Assembly: GCF_006757745.1 (NCBI RefSeq)
Contig: NZ_AP019740.1
Span: 2,790,001 to 2,854,000 of the forward strand
DNA from: Acinetobacter radioresistens DSM 6976 = NBRC 102413 = CIP 103788
GTDB lineage: Bacteria > Pseudomonadota > Gammaproteobacteria > Pseudomonadales > Moraxellaceae
DNA: 64,000 bases
Direction of reading: 5' to 3'
The notes under the pieces are model-generated. The model worked only from the letters and a program-made list of their open reading frames with translations. It was not told the origin of the DNA and did not search any database. Made by a program: the position numbers and the translations under genes. Positions 38,720-47,868 of the stretch are shown one piece after another; the first letter of the stretch is position 1, and each line of letters begins with the position of its first letter.

Positions 38720-40018
38720 TTAATAACCAAGTTGCGGTGCGATCTCCACTTTAGGTTCTAAACCTAAAAATGGCAAAGGTGCATCAAAGATCTTGGCAAT
38801 ATGAATAGCCGAAGTGACAGCAGACTCCAGGATCGGCAGACCATCACATGACCATGAACCACAGTAGAATACCTTACGGTTCGGCTGTAAATGCCGTTGC
38901 TGGACTTCTTTGTTTAATGCCACAGTTTTGGAATCAACTACTGCCCGAGTCAACGTTACACTGGAAATCACTTTTTTCGGATCAATTTCAGTAACCGGGC
39001 GCCATGTCTGAAATACCGGAGACTTACCGACCAAACTTGGCTCAACTGCATTAAGCCAGACGGTAAACTGTTGTCGGGTAAAATGGCGGTCCATCATATA
39101 ACTCAGTACACACCAGTCTTTACGGCGCGGCGGCATCACTGAGCTATCTGTATGTATTACCAGTTCTCCCTGCTCAAACTTAAACTGTTTGAGAAGCTCA
39201 ATATCATCCGCAAATTGTTGCGGATTCATGAACTCTTCAAGTTTAGTGGTCGGTGTTGCAACTACTACCCGGTCAAAGACCGACTGCTCACCATCCTGTT
39301 TTTCCAACAGAACTTTTTCGCCCTGTTCTTCCACCTTACAGATTGGAGAGCCACTCTGAATACGAATACCTTCGATCAATTTATCTACCAATGCAGGTGT
39401 TCCGCCTTGCATACGGATCAGGGCATCTCCATCAGTCAATTGACGCAGAAAAATTAGTAACGGTTTGACAGGCCAGTCTCCGATTGTTTTCGGATTACAG
39501 GTACAGATGGTATAGAGTACCGGCATTACTGCACCATGCCAGAATACTTCTTCAATATCATGCTGGTTAATGAACTCAGCCAGTGTAATGTCCTGATTTT
39601 TAGACTTGAAGAACTGATGAATTGCTGTTTTTAGCTGCAGCATACCCTTAACCAGACGCCAGCCATACTGCTTGATGCCCTTGCGGTTATTAATAATGGG
39701 AATATTACCAATGCGGGTACGTGAAGTTGTGAGCCAGGTTTCAGTACGGTCTTCAAATAACCAGCTACAGGCCATATAGGTACGTACCGGAAAAGTTTTA
39801 ATGCCCAGGTAACTGGCCAGACTCAGTGTATTCTTCCATAAATAGGGATTCATAACCCGTAGCGGGGCATCAATCAGCCCCCCCTCAAACTCTAGACTAT
39901 GACTGTCCATACCTCGGCCCGGGAGTGCCTCGAAAATAGTAATTTCATGCCCTGCATCTTTCAGAATTCTTGCGGTAGCAAGCCCAGCCATGCCACTACC
40001 GATTACTGCAATATCCAA
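38720..40018 (-). CDS. FAD-dependent amine-oxidase-type oxidoreductase
   Basis: 432 residues. N-terminal FAD-binding Rossmann motif IAVIGSGMAGLATARIL followed by TIFEALPGRGMDSHSLEF, the GG-doublet region of flavin amine oxidases and desaturases; a C-terminal FAD contact is seen in KVFYCGSWSCDGLPILESAVTS. The substrate is unknown. Related genes in other bacteria often sit beside SAM methyltransferases that modify lipids, and here it is directly followed by one. A lipid or pigment substrate is inference. Confidence 0.82.
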   Translation of the reverse strand: MDIAVIGSGMAGLATARILKDAGHEITIFEALPGRGMDSHSLEFEGGLIDAPLRVMNPYLWKNTLSLASYLGIKTFPVRTYMACSWLFEDRTETWLTTSRTRIGNIPIINNRKGIKQYGWRLVKGMLQLKTAIHQFFKSKNQDITLAEFINQHDIEEVFWHGAVMPVLYTICTCNPKTIGDWPVKPLLIFLRQLTDGDALIRMQGGTPALVDKLIEGIRIQSGSPICKVEEQGEKVLLEKQDGEQSVFDRVVVATPTTKLEEFMNPQQFADDIELLKQFKFEQGELVIHTDSSVMPPRRKDWCVLSYMMDRHFTRQQFTVWLNAVEPSLVGKSPVFQTWRPVTEIDPKKVISSVTLTRAVVDSKTVALNKEVQQRHLQPNRKVFYCGSWSCDGLPILESAVTSAIHIAKIFDAPLPFLGLEPKVEIAPQLGY

Positions 40019-40373
40019 AGTTATTATCCGTCAGTTAACCGTTTTCCAGATTATGTACCAACGCTCTTAGAAACGCCGTATTAAAAAATGCCAGAATTCT
40101 AAATTGTCTATCTCAAGTATTAAGCAAACTGGAGGATAAATTCATCTAACTAAACAATTCGGCCTAATAATTAAAAAAATATAACCCATTAATAAATAAT
40201 ATTTTTATAAGACGAATTCCCACTGAAATAGAAGAAATAAACTTAAAAAGCTTCTTTCAGGATGAAAAAATTAAGTACAAATTTCTGTATATATAATGTT
40301 AATTTCAGTATTTACATAAAGGCCAACTGGCTCAATGATCAGATCTTGCTGTAGTTCATTTTCACAAAATAAT
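40019..40373. other. Non-coding AT-rich region
   Basis: About 355 bp with no credible gene. The promoter of the FAD-oxidoreductase operon should be at the left end. Confidence 0.35.
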
Positions 40374-40400
40374 TCGGGTATAGAATTGCGCTATACCCGA
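40374..40400 (-). terminator. Hairpin downstream of the diiron-protein gene
   Basis: TCGGGTATAG and CTATACCCGA form a perfect 10-bp stem with a 7-nt loop. On the minus strand a T-rich stretch follows (ATTATTTTG), so it is probably the terminator of the gene ending at 40446. Confidence 0.55.
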
Positions 40401-40445
40401 TCATGTAAGAACTTTATATTCAAGAAAATTCCCGCCTAACTGAAC

Positions 40446-41864
40446 TTAAACAAAAGAAGCTTTCAGAGCTGGAAACAGTGATCGTGTAAACTGATCCGTA
40501 CTCCATAGCCCTACCGGGGTATGATGCATATGAGGTGCGAGATAAGGAAGTAACATATTCATACGCTTCTGGAAATCAGTTTCAGCCTGATAGGACTTCT
40601 TCAAAAAGGTCAGTTCAAAATCGACCATATCTTCTGGACGGTCCTGATTCTGGTTCTTCTGCTCATGCTTTCTTGCCCAACCACGCAAGCTGGTAGTTGA
40701 AGTACTTTGTGGACCCTGAATCCAGTCGTAAATCATCTGTTTTTCAGGATAGCTAAATACACCAAACATTTTACCGCGGTCATCATCAATCAATTTCCAG
40801 AAACGGCTTTCCTGTACATCTTCCCCCGGCTTGATCCAGTTTTTACGGATCAGGGCATCCAAGAAGGCCACTGTACTCTCATCATCCTGTAACCAGTCAT
40901 TAATCTGCCGGTTTTCTATACGGCATTTATCACCATGAATAAAACGACCCACTTTGGCTTTCTTGATCAGAATTTTTTCTACATTACTGCGCAGATCAAG
41001 ATTTTTAACTACCGCAGTGGAACCTATACCTACATCATTTAAGTAATAGCCAATTTTTACACGGCGCAAAAATTCTTCTTTATCTTGATAGCGCTGGGCA
41101 ACTTTAAGTACACCTTCTAGGGCTTTCTGGGCATGGCCATTATCAAAGTTATCAATCGTGATATGCAAATTAAAATAATGTGAGTCAATACCAAGTTCTT
41201 TTAACTCATAATTACTGATGAGTAAATGTAAGGGAAGCTGCTCATATCCCATGTTAAATCCTAACACTTCTGGAATATATTCAGCAGGTGCATAGGCTAA
41301 AGCCAATTGCACCGCGGCTTGGATATAATGTTCATCGTTCAAAAGATTTTCAAAATCGTTAAGTTCAAGCTGATCCAGTAATTGCTGATAGAGGCAGACA
41401 TGGTTGAGTGAAGAAGATCCGCCTCCCAGCTCATCCAGGTAAATCGAGATCGCTTCATTGTAAACAGGATTTTGCCAGTATTTGCACAAGCTATAGAGCC
41501 AAGAACCATCAACCATTTTGGTCGGGCCAATCTTGACCAGAAATTCTAGAGCTTCACCGACGTTTTTAAAATATTCACGGGTACCATTTTGCCTCCTTCG
41601 TTCCAGATAGCTCTGAAAAGATTCACATGCCTGAATATTTTTATTGTTGAGCCATGCCCCTAAATCTTCTAAATTTTGTGGAAACTCCTTTTCTTCAAGT
41701 GTAATTGTATCAATAAAACGCTCTAAATAAATTTCGGCGAATTTTTCCTTTTCAGCCGTATCCCGCTCAGGTTCAGAAAAAAATTTTACTGTTTCTTTAT
41801 GAGATAAGGCCGGGCTTTTCTTCTGGGTCAGCTTTCTCACTGGCTGCGTTGTTGTGGTAACCAT
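40446..41864 (-). CDS. Haem-oxygenase-like diiron (iron-containing redox enzyme) protein
   Basis: 472 residues. The centre carries metal-ligand patterns of the haem-oxygenase-like diiron oxidase group: Glu and His in YLDELGGGSSSLNHVCLY, then His and Asp-x3-Asp-x2-His in LHITIDNFDNGHAQKAL. The N-terminal 60 residues are charged and probably disordered; the C-terminal third has a further helical domain. The substrate is unknown. It is divergent from the CinA-katE pair across a 670-bp AT-rich region, which suggests a shared stress-related control. Confidence 0.7.
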   Translation of the reverse strand: MVTTTTQPVRKLTQKKSPALSHKETVKFFSEPERDTAEKEKFAEIYLERFIDTITLEEKEFPQNLEDLGAWLNNKNIQACESFQSYLERRRQNGTREYFKNVGEALEFLVKIGPTKMVDGSWLYSLCKYWQNPVYNEAISIYLDELGGGSSSLNHVCLYQQLLDQLELNDFENLLNDEHYIQAAVQLALAYAPAEYIPEVLGFNMGYEQLPLHLLISNYELKELGIDSHYFNLHITIDNFDNGHAQKALEGVLKVAQRYQDKEEFLRRVKIGYYLNDVGIGSTAVVKNLDLRSNVEKILIKKAKVGRFIHGDKCRIENRQINDWLQDDESTVAFLDALIRKNWIKPGEDVQESRFWKLIDDDRGKMFGVFSYPEKQMIYDWIQGPQSTSTTSLRGWARKHEQKNQNQDRPEDMVDFELTFLKKSYQAETDFQKRMNMLLPYLAPHMHHTPVGLWSTDQFTRSLFPALKASFV

Positions 41865-42534
41865 ATTTCATTATCTCTTTTTTTAATCCACTCCTGTTAG
41901 GAAATAGCATTCCCCTCTTCTTTTAAATAAAGTTTGTGTTATCTCTGGTTAAGAACACGTAAAAATAAAGTTGTGTTTTAATAAATTACTTTTATTTTCA
42001 AAAAACTAAAGACTATAAACTCTACTTTTATTTACATTTTAATATTTTGAAACACCTGAGATATTATTGTAGAAGTTTTTCATTAAATTTATTAATTCTA
42101 ATATTCCCACAAATAACAATAAACCAAAAATATAGATTAATTTATTGATTTATATAAATAATTTAATAAATCTCAAATGCAGAAATTTTATTTCTATTAA
42201 TCATGCATGATTATATTTTTAAAGGAATGACCACCTTAAGTTTTAACTTTTAATTTAATGTGTAAGGATTGTGTATGTTGGATATATTTTTATACAACTG
42301 TTTATATAGCGATATGTAAATATTATAGAAATACAGAGAAACAATTATACTTAAGTCTTTATTTTTATTTATTTTATATTAGAAAACCCTATTTAACTTT
42401 TATATTCAAAAAGTATTAAGTATGTAAGTTGCTAATTCAATTTTGCCCATTTTCTGTTTTTATCTACCGACATCGCAATAAATTTAAAAAGCATTGCTCT
42501 AGAACTAAACCTAATAAGACAAGGGAGCTTCTAA
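41865..42534. other. Long AT-rich divergent intergenic region
   Basis: 670 bp between the diiron-protein gene (left) and the CinA gene (right). No frame is convincing. It is among the most AT-rich parts of the window and contains several runs of T and A. It should hold the promoters for both directions. Confidence 0.4.
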
Positions 42535-43005
42535 ATGTTTTATGTCTGTTGCAAGCACTTGGCAGATCTAGGCTTAAAAGTTGCGTTCATCGAAAGTGCA
42601 ACAGCAGGTTATCTGGCTTATCAGTTTTCACTTAACCCGCATTCGGGTGAAGTTTTAATTGGCAGTTTGGTCTGTTATGACTTAAAAGTTAAAGAAAAAA
42701 TCTTAAATATTCCTAAAGACCTGATTGAAGAGTATACGCCTGAGTCTCAGGAAGTTACTCATTATCTGGCTGAGCATGGTCATCATTTCTTTGATGCCGA
42801 CATTATTGTGGCTTGTACAGGTCTGGTGAAACCTGGTGGTTCGGAAACACCGGAAAAACCTGTCGGGACCTTTTTCTATTCTATTTACTATAACGGCAAG
42901 CTTCATGATTTCAGATTCTATGCAGAGGGTGCGCCTGAAGAAAAGTTGCATAAAGTCCTGAATCAGGCTTGCCGTGAATTAAATCAGCTGATTCAACCTG
43001 AATAA
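42535..43005 (+). CDS. CinA C-terminal domain amidohydrolase (PncC-like)
   Basis: 156 residues, a stand-alone CinA C-terminal domain; the family deamidates nicotinamide mononucleotide. The active-site Ser is in ESATAGYLAYQ near residue 22; the normal motif is ES-C-TGG, so the second part deviates here. SLVCYDLKVKEKIL and ACTGLVKPGGSETPEKPVGTFF match the remaining family blocks. A GGGAG precedes the ATG. katE follows after 52 bp, so they may be co-transcribed. Confidence 0.8.
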   Translation: MFYVCCKHLADLGLKVAFIESATAGYLAYQFSLNPHSGEVLIGSLVCYDLKVKEKILNIPKDLIEEYTPESQEVTHYLAEHGHHFFDADIIVACTGLVKPGGSETPEKPVGTFFYSIYYNGKLHDFRFYAEGAPEEKLHKVLNQACRELNQLIQPE

Positions 43006-43057
43006 AGGTTGTCTTTGAAGTTTGTAGTACACACACCTAAAACAATAGAGGCATGGT

Positions 43058-45181
43058 ATGACGAATCAACATTATTCTAAAAGTGAGCTGGCAGGCGCCG
43101 ACACACCAGATAAAGAAAACGATAACCTCAAGACTTTTGACTTAAATAGTGCACGAAGTGATGCTACGGGTCATGCACTGACGACCAATCAGGGTTTAAA
43201 AATTGCAGATAACCAGAATACGCTAAGAGCAGGTTCGCGTGGCTCTGCCCTGCTTGAAGATTTTATCATGCGGGAAAAAATTACCCACTTTGACCATGAG
43301 CGTATTCCGGAGCGGATTGTACATGCCCGTGGTTTTGGTGCACATGGCGTATTTCAGGCTTATGAAGGAAATGAACGGTTTACCAAGGCGGCCTTCCTGA
43401 CTAATACCCAAATTACCACACCTATGTTTGTACGCTTCTCGACTGTACAGGGCTCACGCGGTTCACCAGATATTCCACGTGATGTTCGCGGTTTTGCCAT
43501 GAAATTTTATACCACTGAGGGAAATTATGACCTGGTGGGTAACAATATGCCGGTCTTCTTTATTCAAGACGGGATAAAGTTTCCAGATGTCGTACATGCT
43601 GTTAAACCCGAACCACACAATGATATCCCTCAGGCAGCTTCAGCACATGATACTTTCTGGGACTTTGTTTCACTTACACCAGAGACAGCGCATCATGTAA
43701 TCTGGCTAATGTCTGATCGTGCAATTCCACGAAGTTTCCGCGGCATTCAGGGTTTCGGGGTGAACACTTTCCGCCTGATCAATGCTGAAGGTAAATCTCA
43801 CTTTGTGAAATTCCACTGGACCCCGATGCAAGGTGTATTCTCGGTACTCTGGGATGAAGCACAAAAAATCAATGGTAAAGACCTTGATTTTAACCGCCGT
43901 GAACTGTGGGATGCTATTGAAAGCGGTTTATATCCGGAATGGGAACTCGGTGTTCAGCTCATTCCTGAAGAGGATGAGCATAAGTTTGATTTTGATATTC
44001 TGGATGCCACCAAATTAATACCAGAAGAGCTGGTCCCTGTAACTCCAATTGGTAAAATTACACTAAACCGTAATGTAGATAATTTCTTTGCAGAAACTGA
44101 ACAGGTAGCTTTCTGTCCGGCACATGTTGTACCGGGTATTGATTTTAGTAATGACCCGTTACTACAGGCACGACTGTTCTCTTATACAGATACCCAGTTA
44201 ATACGCCTTGGGGGTCCAAACTTCCATCAGATTCCAATTAACCGTGCCGTTTGTCCTTTCCATAATAATCAGCGTGATGGTTATCATCAGCGGATTGTGC
44301 ATCAAGGTCAGGCAAACTATGAACCTAATTCGATTGATAACAACTGGCCACGTGAAACTCCACCTGCACCAAGTGGCGGTGGTTTTGAAAGCTACTATGA
44401 ACGTGTAGATGCACATAAGGTACGTGAGCGTAGTGAGTCTTTTAATGATCACTTTAGTCAGGCACGTCTATTTTATGTTAGCCAGACTCCACATGAGCAA
44501 CAGCATATTAAAGATGCTTATGTATTTGAGCTTACCAAAGTTAAACGTGCTTATATCCGTGAACGTATCGTCAATGAAATGCTCAGCTATATCGACGATG
44601 ACTTGGCGAGCTATGTTGCACAGAAGCTTTCACTTCCTATGCCACCAAAACGCGAGCTAGCAACTGTTACTCCGTCAAAACGCCTGAGTCAGGAGGCCTT
44701 CCCGCCACTTGATATTCGTGCACGCCGTCTGGCCCTGCTGGTACAAGATGGCTTCAGCATGCAGGAATTTGAAACTATTCAGGACTGGGCAATCAAGGAA
44801 GGCGTTATCCTTGAATGTATCAGTGATCATAGCGGTTTCGTGACTTCTGATACAAACGCGACTTTACCGCTCAAAGGAAACTATCAGTCAGAACCTTCGA
44901 TTTTCTATGATGCAACTGTAGTACTTGGTGGTACCAAGGAAGTTGTACCAGATCAGGAAGGCTATCTGATGCATTATATTATGGAAACCTATAAGCATCT
45001 GAAACCACTGGTCTTCCTGAACGGGAATGAAAGATTAATTACTACCATGCCTCTTATTGAACCTGATGAAGGTGTAATTACTATGCCGAACTTTACAGCT
45101 GTTCAAGAACAGCTGAAAACTGCACTGCTCAAACATCGCGTCTGGGCTCGTGAAATGCAAGCCAAAAAGATTCCGGCATAA
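43058..45181 (+). CDS. katE: Catalase HPII (large-subunit, clade 2)
   Basis: Haem catalase that splits hydrogen peroxide. 707 residues, a large-subunit catalase with the extra C-terminal flavodoxin-like domain ([18 protein letters not shown] onward). Catalytic His in [13 protein letters not shown], active-site Asn in [12 protein letters not shown], and the proximal haem Tyr in [17 protein letters not shown]. The N-terminal arm is polar. The context (CinA upstream, hydrophilin-like genes and a stress SDR downstream) fits a stationary-phase or desiccation catalase. A strong terminator follows. Confidence 0.96.
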   Translation: MTNQHYSKSELAGADTPDKENDNLKTFDLNSARSDATGHALTTNQGLKIADNQNTLRAGSRGSALLEDFIMREKITHFDHERIPERIVHARGFGAHGVFQAYEGNERFTKAAFLTNTQITTPMFVRFSTVQGSRGSPDIPRDVRGFAMKFYTTEGNYDLVGNNMPVFFIQDGIKFPDVVHAVKPEPHNDIPQAASAHDTFWDFVSLTPETAHHVIWLMSDRAIPRSFRGIQGFGVNTFRLINAEGKSHFVKFHWTPMQGVFSVLWDEAQKINGKDLDFNRRELWDAIESGLYPEWELGVQLIPEEDEHKFDFDILDATKLIPEELVPVTPIGKITLNRNVDNFFAETEQVAFCPAHVVPGIDFSNDPLLQARLFSYTDTQLIRLGGPNFHQIPINRAVCPFHNNQRDGYHQRIVHQGQANYEPNSIDNNWPRETPPAPSGGGFESYYERVDAHKVRERSESFNDHFSQARLFYVSQTPHEQQHIKDAYVFELTKVKRAYIRERIVNEMLSYIDDDLASYVAQKLSLPMPPKRELATVTPSKRLSQEAFPPLDIRARRLALLVQDGFSMQEFETIQDWAIKEGVILECISDHSGFVTSDTNATLPLKGNYQSEPSIFYDATVVLGGTKEVVPDQEGYLMHYIMETYKHLKPLVFLNGNERLITTMPLIEPDEGVITMPNFTAVQEQLKTALLKHRVWAREMQAKKIPA

Positions 45182-45208
45182 TTTTCTAAACTGTAATAAT
45201 AAATAATA

Positions 45209-45246
45209 ATAGGAAAAGCACTAAAGTGCTTTTCCTATTTTTTTTA
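45209..45246 (+). terminator. Terminator of katE
   Basis: A 15-bp perfect stem (AATAGGAAAAGCACT / AGTGCTTTTCCTATT) with a 2-nt gap and a T run. Confidence 0.92.
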
Positions 45247-45494
45247 ATAAAGCAAAACTCATCTAGATAATCTTTAAATCTTATTTATATGTAACCAATG
45301 TAATATTAAATTAATTTAAGATTAACCTAAAACATAACAACTTCCTATTTTAATTACCTAATTCTATATTCTTATTTATTTTAAATAATTCATTTTAATT
45401 ATTCAGCAACATGCTTAAACACTTCATAACCTAATTCTATGTTCTAATTATTTTCATGTGATGTATAGATTATTTTAAACACAAGAGGTGAGAC
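45247..45494. repeat. Upstream region of the Gln-rich gene with a 17-bp direct repeat
   Basis: AT-rich leader between the katE terminator and 45495. ACCTAATTCTATATTCT at 45356-45372 recurs as ACCTAATTCTATGTTCT at 45429-45445 (one mismatch, 73 bp apart). It could be a pair of operator sites or a small duplication. Confidence 0.4.
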
Positions 45495-46142
45495 ATGAAT
45501 AATATGAACAATCAAAATCAGGAAAATCAACAACATTTGCAAAACCAGCAAGGACAGACTGGCGAACAGAAACAACAGGAAAATAATACCCAGAGCAAAC
45601 AGGATCAGGGTATTCACCACCAGAACCAACAACTTGGTGTCGGGCAGGAAGGCCAACAGAGTGTTGAGCAACAACAGCAGCAAAGCCAGCAACATACCCA
45701 GCAGTCAGACCAGAAAGGCCAAGGTTTAGGACAGCCAGATCAGCAGAATTATAACCCGCAGGGTCAACAGAATCAGTATAATCAACAAAGCCAGCAAGGT
45801 TCATCTCAGAGCCAGCAAGGTCAAAATATGGGCCAGCAGGGCATGAGCCAACAAGGCCAAAGTTTGAATCAGCAAGGTGGTGTTGATAATAACCAGCAAG
45901 GAACTAATCGTGGTCAGGAAGGCCAAGGGCTGACAGGTACAGGCATGGGTGCTACCAGTCAGCATAATCAGCAAAGTCATGGCGGCCAGCCACAGCAAGT
46001 TAGCCCTGAACAGCAACAGCAGCAACGCACCACTCAGTATGAACAGGGTCAGCAGCATCAGCAAAATAGTAATAATGCAATGCAGCATGAAACTGATGAT
46101 CAATATCGCTCTCGTCAGGAAGGTCAAAATGAAGATTATTAA
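45495..46142 (+). CDS. Gln/Asn/Gly-rich disordered protein (hydrophilin-like)
   Basis: 215 residues without any hydrophobic segment. Gln makes up about a third, with Gly, Ser and Asn, in irregular repeats such as SQQGQ, NQQGQ and GQEGQG; Trp, Cys and Phe are absent. It has no signal peptide, so it is cytoplasmic. Hydrophilins of this kind protect proteins during drying; A. baumannii is reported to use such proteins (DtpA, DtpB) with KatE in desiccation tolerance, and this gene lies 313 bp after katE. Homology to those proteins is not shown. A GAGGTGAG before the ATG supports translation. It has its own terminator. Confidence 0.75.
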   Translation: MNNMNNQNQENQQHLQNQQGQTGEQKQQENNTQSKQDQGIHHQNQQLGVGQEGQQSVEQQQQQSQQHTQQSDQKGQGLGQPDQQNYNPQGQQNQYNQQSQQGSSQSQQGQNMGQQGMSQQGQSLNQQGGVDNNQQGTNRGQEGQGLTGTGMGATSQHNQQSHGGQPQQVSPEQQQQQRTTQYEQGQQHQQNSNNAMQHETDDQYRSRQEGQNEDY

Positions 46143-46238
46143 TCTTAGAAAATTAAGATTATTTTCATCTTTGGCTATTTGTTAATATAGATAGATTTAA
46201 ATATATTACTTCTTTCTTAAAAATAAAAAATTTAATAT

Positions 46239-46266
46239 CGGATATTTATATAATATCCGATTTTTT
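46239..46266 (+). terminator. Terminator of the Gln-rich gene
   Basis: TCGGATAT/ATATCCGA 8-bp stem plus six T. It ends 37 bp before the IS. Confidence 0.82.
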
Positions 46267-46293
46267 ATATTTAATTTATTAAATAATATTTCA

Positions 46294-46302
46294 ATGTAAA
46301 AT
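46294..46302. repeat. Target-site duplication, left copy
   Basis: ATGTAAAAT directly before the IS left end; identical to 47342-47350. Nine bases is the duplication size of the IS903 group. Confidence 0.9.
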
Positions 46303-47341
46303 GGCTTTGTTGCACAAAGCTATTCTTGAAGGCTTCTTCAGTAATATAATTTCCAGATGAAGAAGCCTACACCTAAAATCTATCGTACAACCAATTGGTC
46401 CTCGTATAACCAAGCTTTAATCAAGCGAGGAAATATTTCAATCTGGTTTGATCCTAAGACGCAATGGTATGCACAACCACAAGGCAAGCAAGGACGAAAT
46501 CAAACTTATTCCGATACAGCGATTCAATGCTGTTTAATGATCAAATCTCTATTCCGTCTTTCTTTACGTATGGTTACTGGCTTTGTTCAAAGCCTGATTA
46601 AACTCTGTGGCTTGAATTGGACAGCACCAGATTACTCCACCCTTTGTAGACGACAAAAGCATATTGATATTGCGATAAGCTATCAGAAAAGTCATGATGG
46701 GTTACACCTACTTGTCGACTCTACGGGTTTAAAGTTTTTAGGTGAAGGCGAATGGAAGCGTAAAAAACATCAGCCTGAATACCGTCGGCAATGGCGTAAA
46801 CTGCATATTGGTATAGATGCTGAAACACTGCAAATACGTGCCGTTCAGCTTACTACAAATAATGTCAGTGATTCACAAGTACTAGGTGATTTACTGGATC
46901 AAATTCCACTAGATGAGCGAATAGATTCTGTCTATACCGATGGCGCGTACGACACGAAGTGCTGCAGAAAAGTGATTTCAGATCGTCAAGCACATGCAGT
47001 AATTCCACCCAGAAAGAATGCCAAGCCCTGGAAAGATTCTAAAATAAGTTCAATAGAACGAAATGAGTTACTTCAAACGGTTAAACATTTAGGTAGAACC
47101 CTATGGAAAAAATGGTCGGGTTATCACCGTCGTAGTTTGGTGGAAACCAAGATGCATTGCATCAAATTATTAGGTGATAGGCTGACGGCAAGACATTTTC
47201 AAAGTCAGGTCAATGAAATTCATGCGCGTGTGGCAGTTCTGAATAGATTTACGGAATTAGGTAGACCTCGCACCCAAGTTGTGTCTTAAATTTGAATGGA
47301 TTGGGGAGAACTCAGCTTTTGAATGTTTATGCAACAAAGCC
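46303..47341 (+). mobile_element. IS5-family insertion sequence (IS903 group, IS17-like)
   Basis: 1039 bp. The ends form an inverted repeat: GGCTTTGTTGCACAAA on the left, and GGCTTTGTTGCATAAA read inward from the right, with one mismatch in 16. It is flanked by a perfect 9-bp duplication. It contains one intact transposase gene. The size, ends and duplication match the IS903 group, of which IS17 was described in Acinetobacter. A name needs ISfinder. Confidence 0.93.
46357..47289 (+). CDS. IS5-family (IS903 group) transposase
   Basis: DDE transposase, 310 residues, uninterrupted. First Asp in LLVDSTGLKF, second in VYTDGAYDTK, Glu in SLVETKMHCIKLLGDRLTAR (the Y-(2)-R-(3)-E-(6)-K signature region of the family). 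The N-terminal block TTNWSSYNQALIKRGNISIWFD is typical. Because reading frame, ends and duplication are all intact, the insertion looks recent and possibly still able to move. Confidence 0.95.
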   Translation: MKKPTPKIYRTTNWSSYNQALIKRGNISIWFDPKTQWYAQPQGKQGRNQTYSDTAIQCCLMIKSLFRLSLRMVTGFVQSLIKLCGLNWTAPDYSTLCRRQKHIDIAISYQKSHDGLHLLVDSTGLKFLGEGEWKRKKHQPEYRRQWRKLHIGIDAETLQIRAVQLTTNNVSDSQVLGDLLDQIPLDERIDSVYTDGAYDTKCCRKVISDRQAHAVIPPRKNAKPWKDSKISSIERNELLQTVKHLGRTLWKKWSGYHRRSLVETKMHCIKLLGDRLTARHFQSQVNEIHARVAVLNRFTELGRPRTQVVS

Positions 47342-47350
47342 ATGTAAAAT
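47342..47350. repeat. Target-site duplication, right copy
   Basis: ATGTAAAAT directly after the IS right end; it pairs with 46294-46302. Confidence 0.9.
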
Positions 47351-47466
47351 TAAAAAACATAAAGCAGCAATCCCTCTATGTTTTAATATATTTTCCCAAC
47401 ATCTTTTTTAGTAAATAACTTTTATATTTTAGCTATAGATTTTTACTATAAAGCAGGAGATGTACA

Positions 47467-47793
47467 ATGGTTGACGTAAATGAAAACCTAACGGATACGA
47501 CCAGCACTTATAAAGACGATACACATCGTCAATCTCAGGAATATTGGAAGGAAAATTATAATAAGACTCCATATTATAAAGATGCATTAACACACTATCC
47601 TGACTTGGAATATGATCGTGATTATTCAGGTGCTTATAACTTGGGTTATACCAGCCGCCGAGAAAATGAAGGCCGTCACTTTGATGAGATGGAAGGCAGC
47701 TTGCAGCAGAAATGGGAAGAAACTAAACGTGAATCACGTTTAAAGTGGGAACAGGCTAAACATGCTATTAAAGATGCCTGGGACCGTATGTAA
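47467..47793 (+). CDS. Small charged hydrophilin-like stress protein
   Basis: 108 residues, very hydrophilic, with no hydrophobic run. The second half (YDRDYSGAYNLGYTSRRENEG, then EEMEG-like and KWEETKRESRLKWEQAKHAIKDAW) resembles small proteins of unknown function near stress genes in other Proteobacteria, ending in an amphipathic helix. Good ribosome site (AGGAG seven bases before the ATG). The IS ends 126 bp upstream, so the original promoter may be split from it or the IS may influence its expression. The neighbours fit a role in stress survival. Confidence 0.7.
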   Translation: MVDVNENLTDTTSTYKDDTHRQSQEYWKENYNKTPYYKDALTHYPDLEYDRDYSGAYNLGYTSRRENEGRHFDEMEGSLQQKWEETKRESRLKWEQAKHAIKDAWDRM

Positions 47794-47805
47794 GTATTTT
47801 AAGTC

Positions 47806-47836
47806 AAGGATTCAGAATTTCTCTGAATCCTTTTTA
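47806..47836 (+). terminator. Terminator
   Basis: AAGGATTCAGA / TCTGAATCCTT stem with T run, between the small charged protein and the SDR gene. Confidence 0.82.
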
Positions 47837-47868
47837 TTTATTTTTTATAACAATCATCCGGAGATCTT

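Noticed and set aside
45444..46127. Hydrophobic Leu-rich frames antisense to the Gln-rich gene
   Set aside because: They are the mirror of CAG/CAA-rich coding; the plus-strand frame has the ribosome site and terminator.
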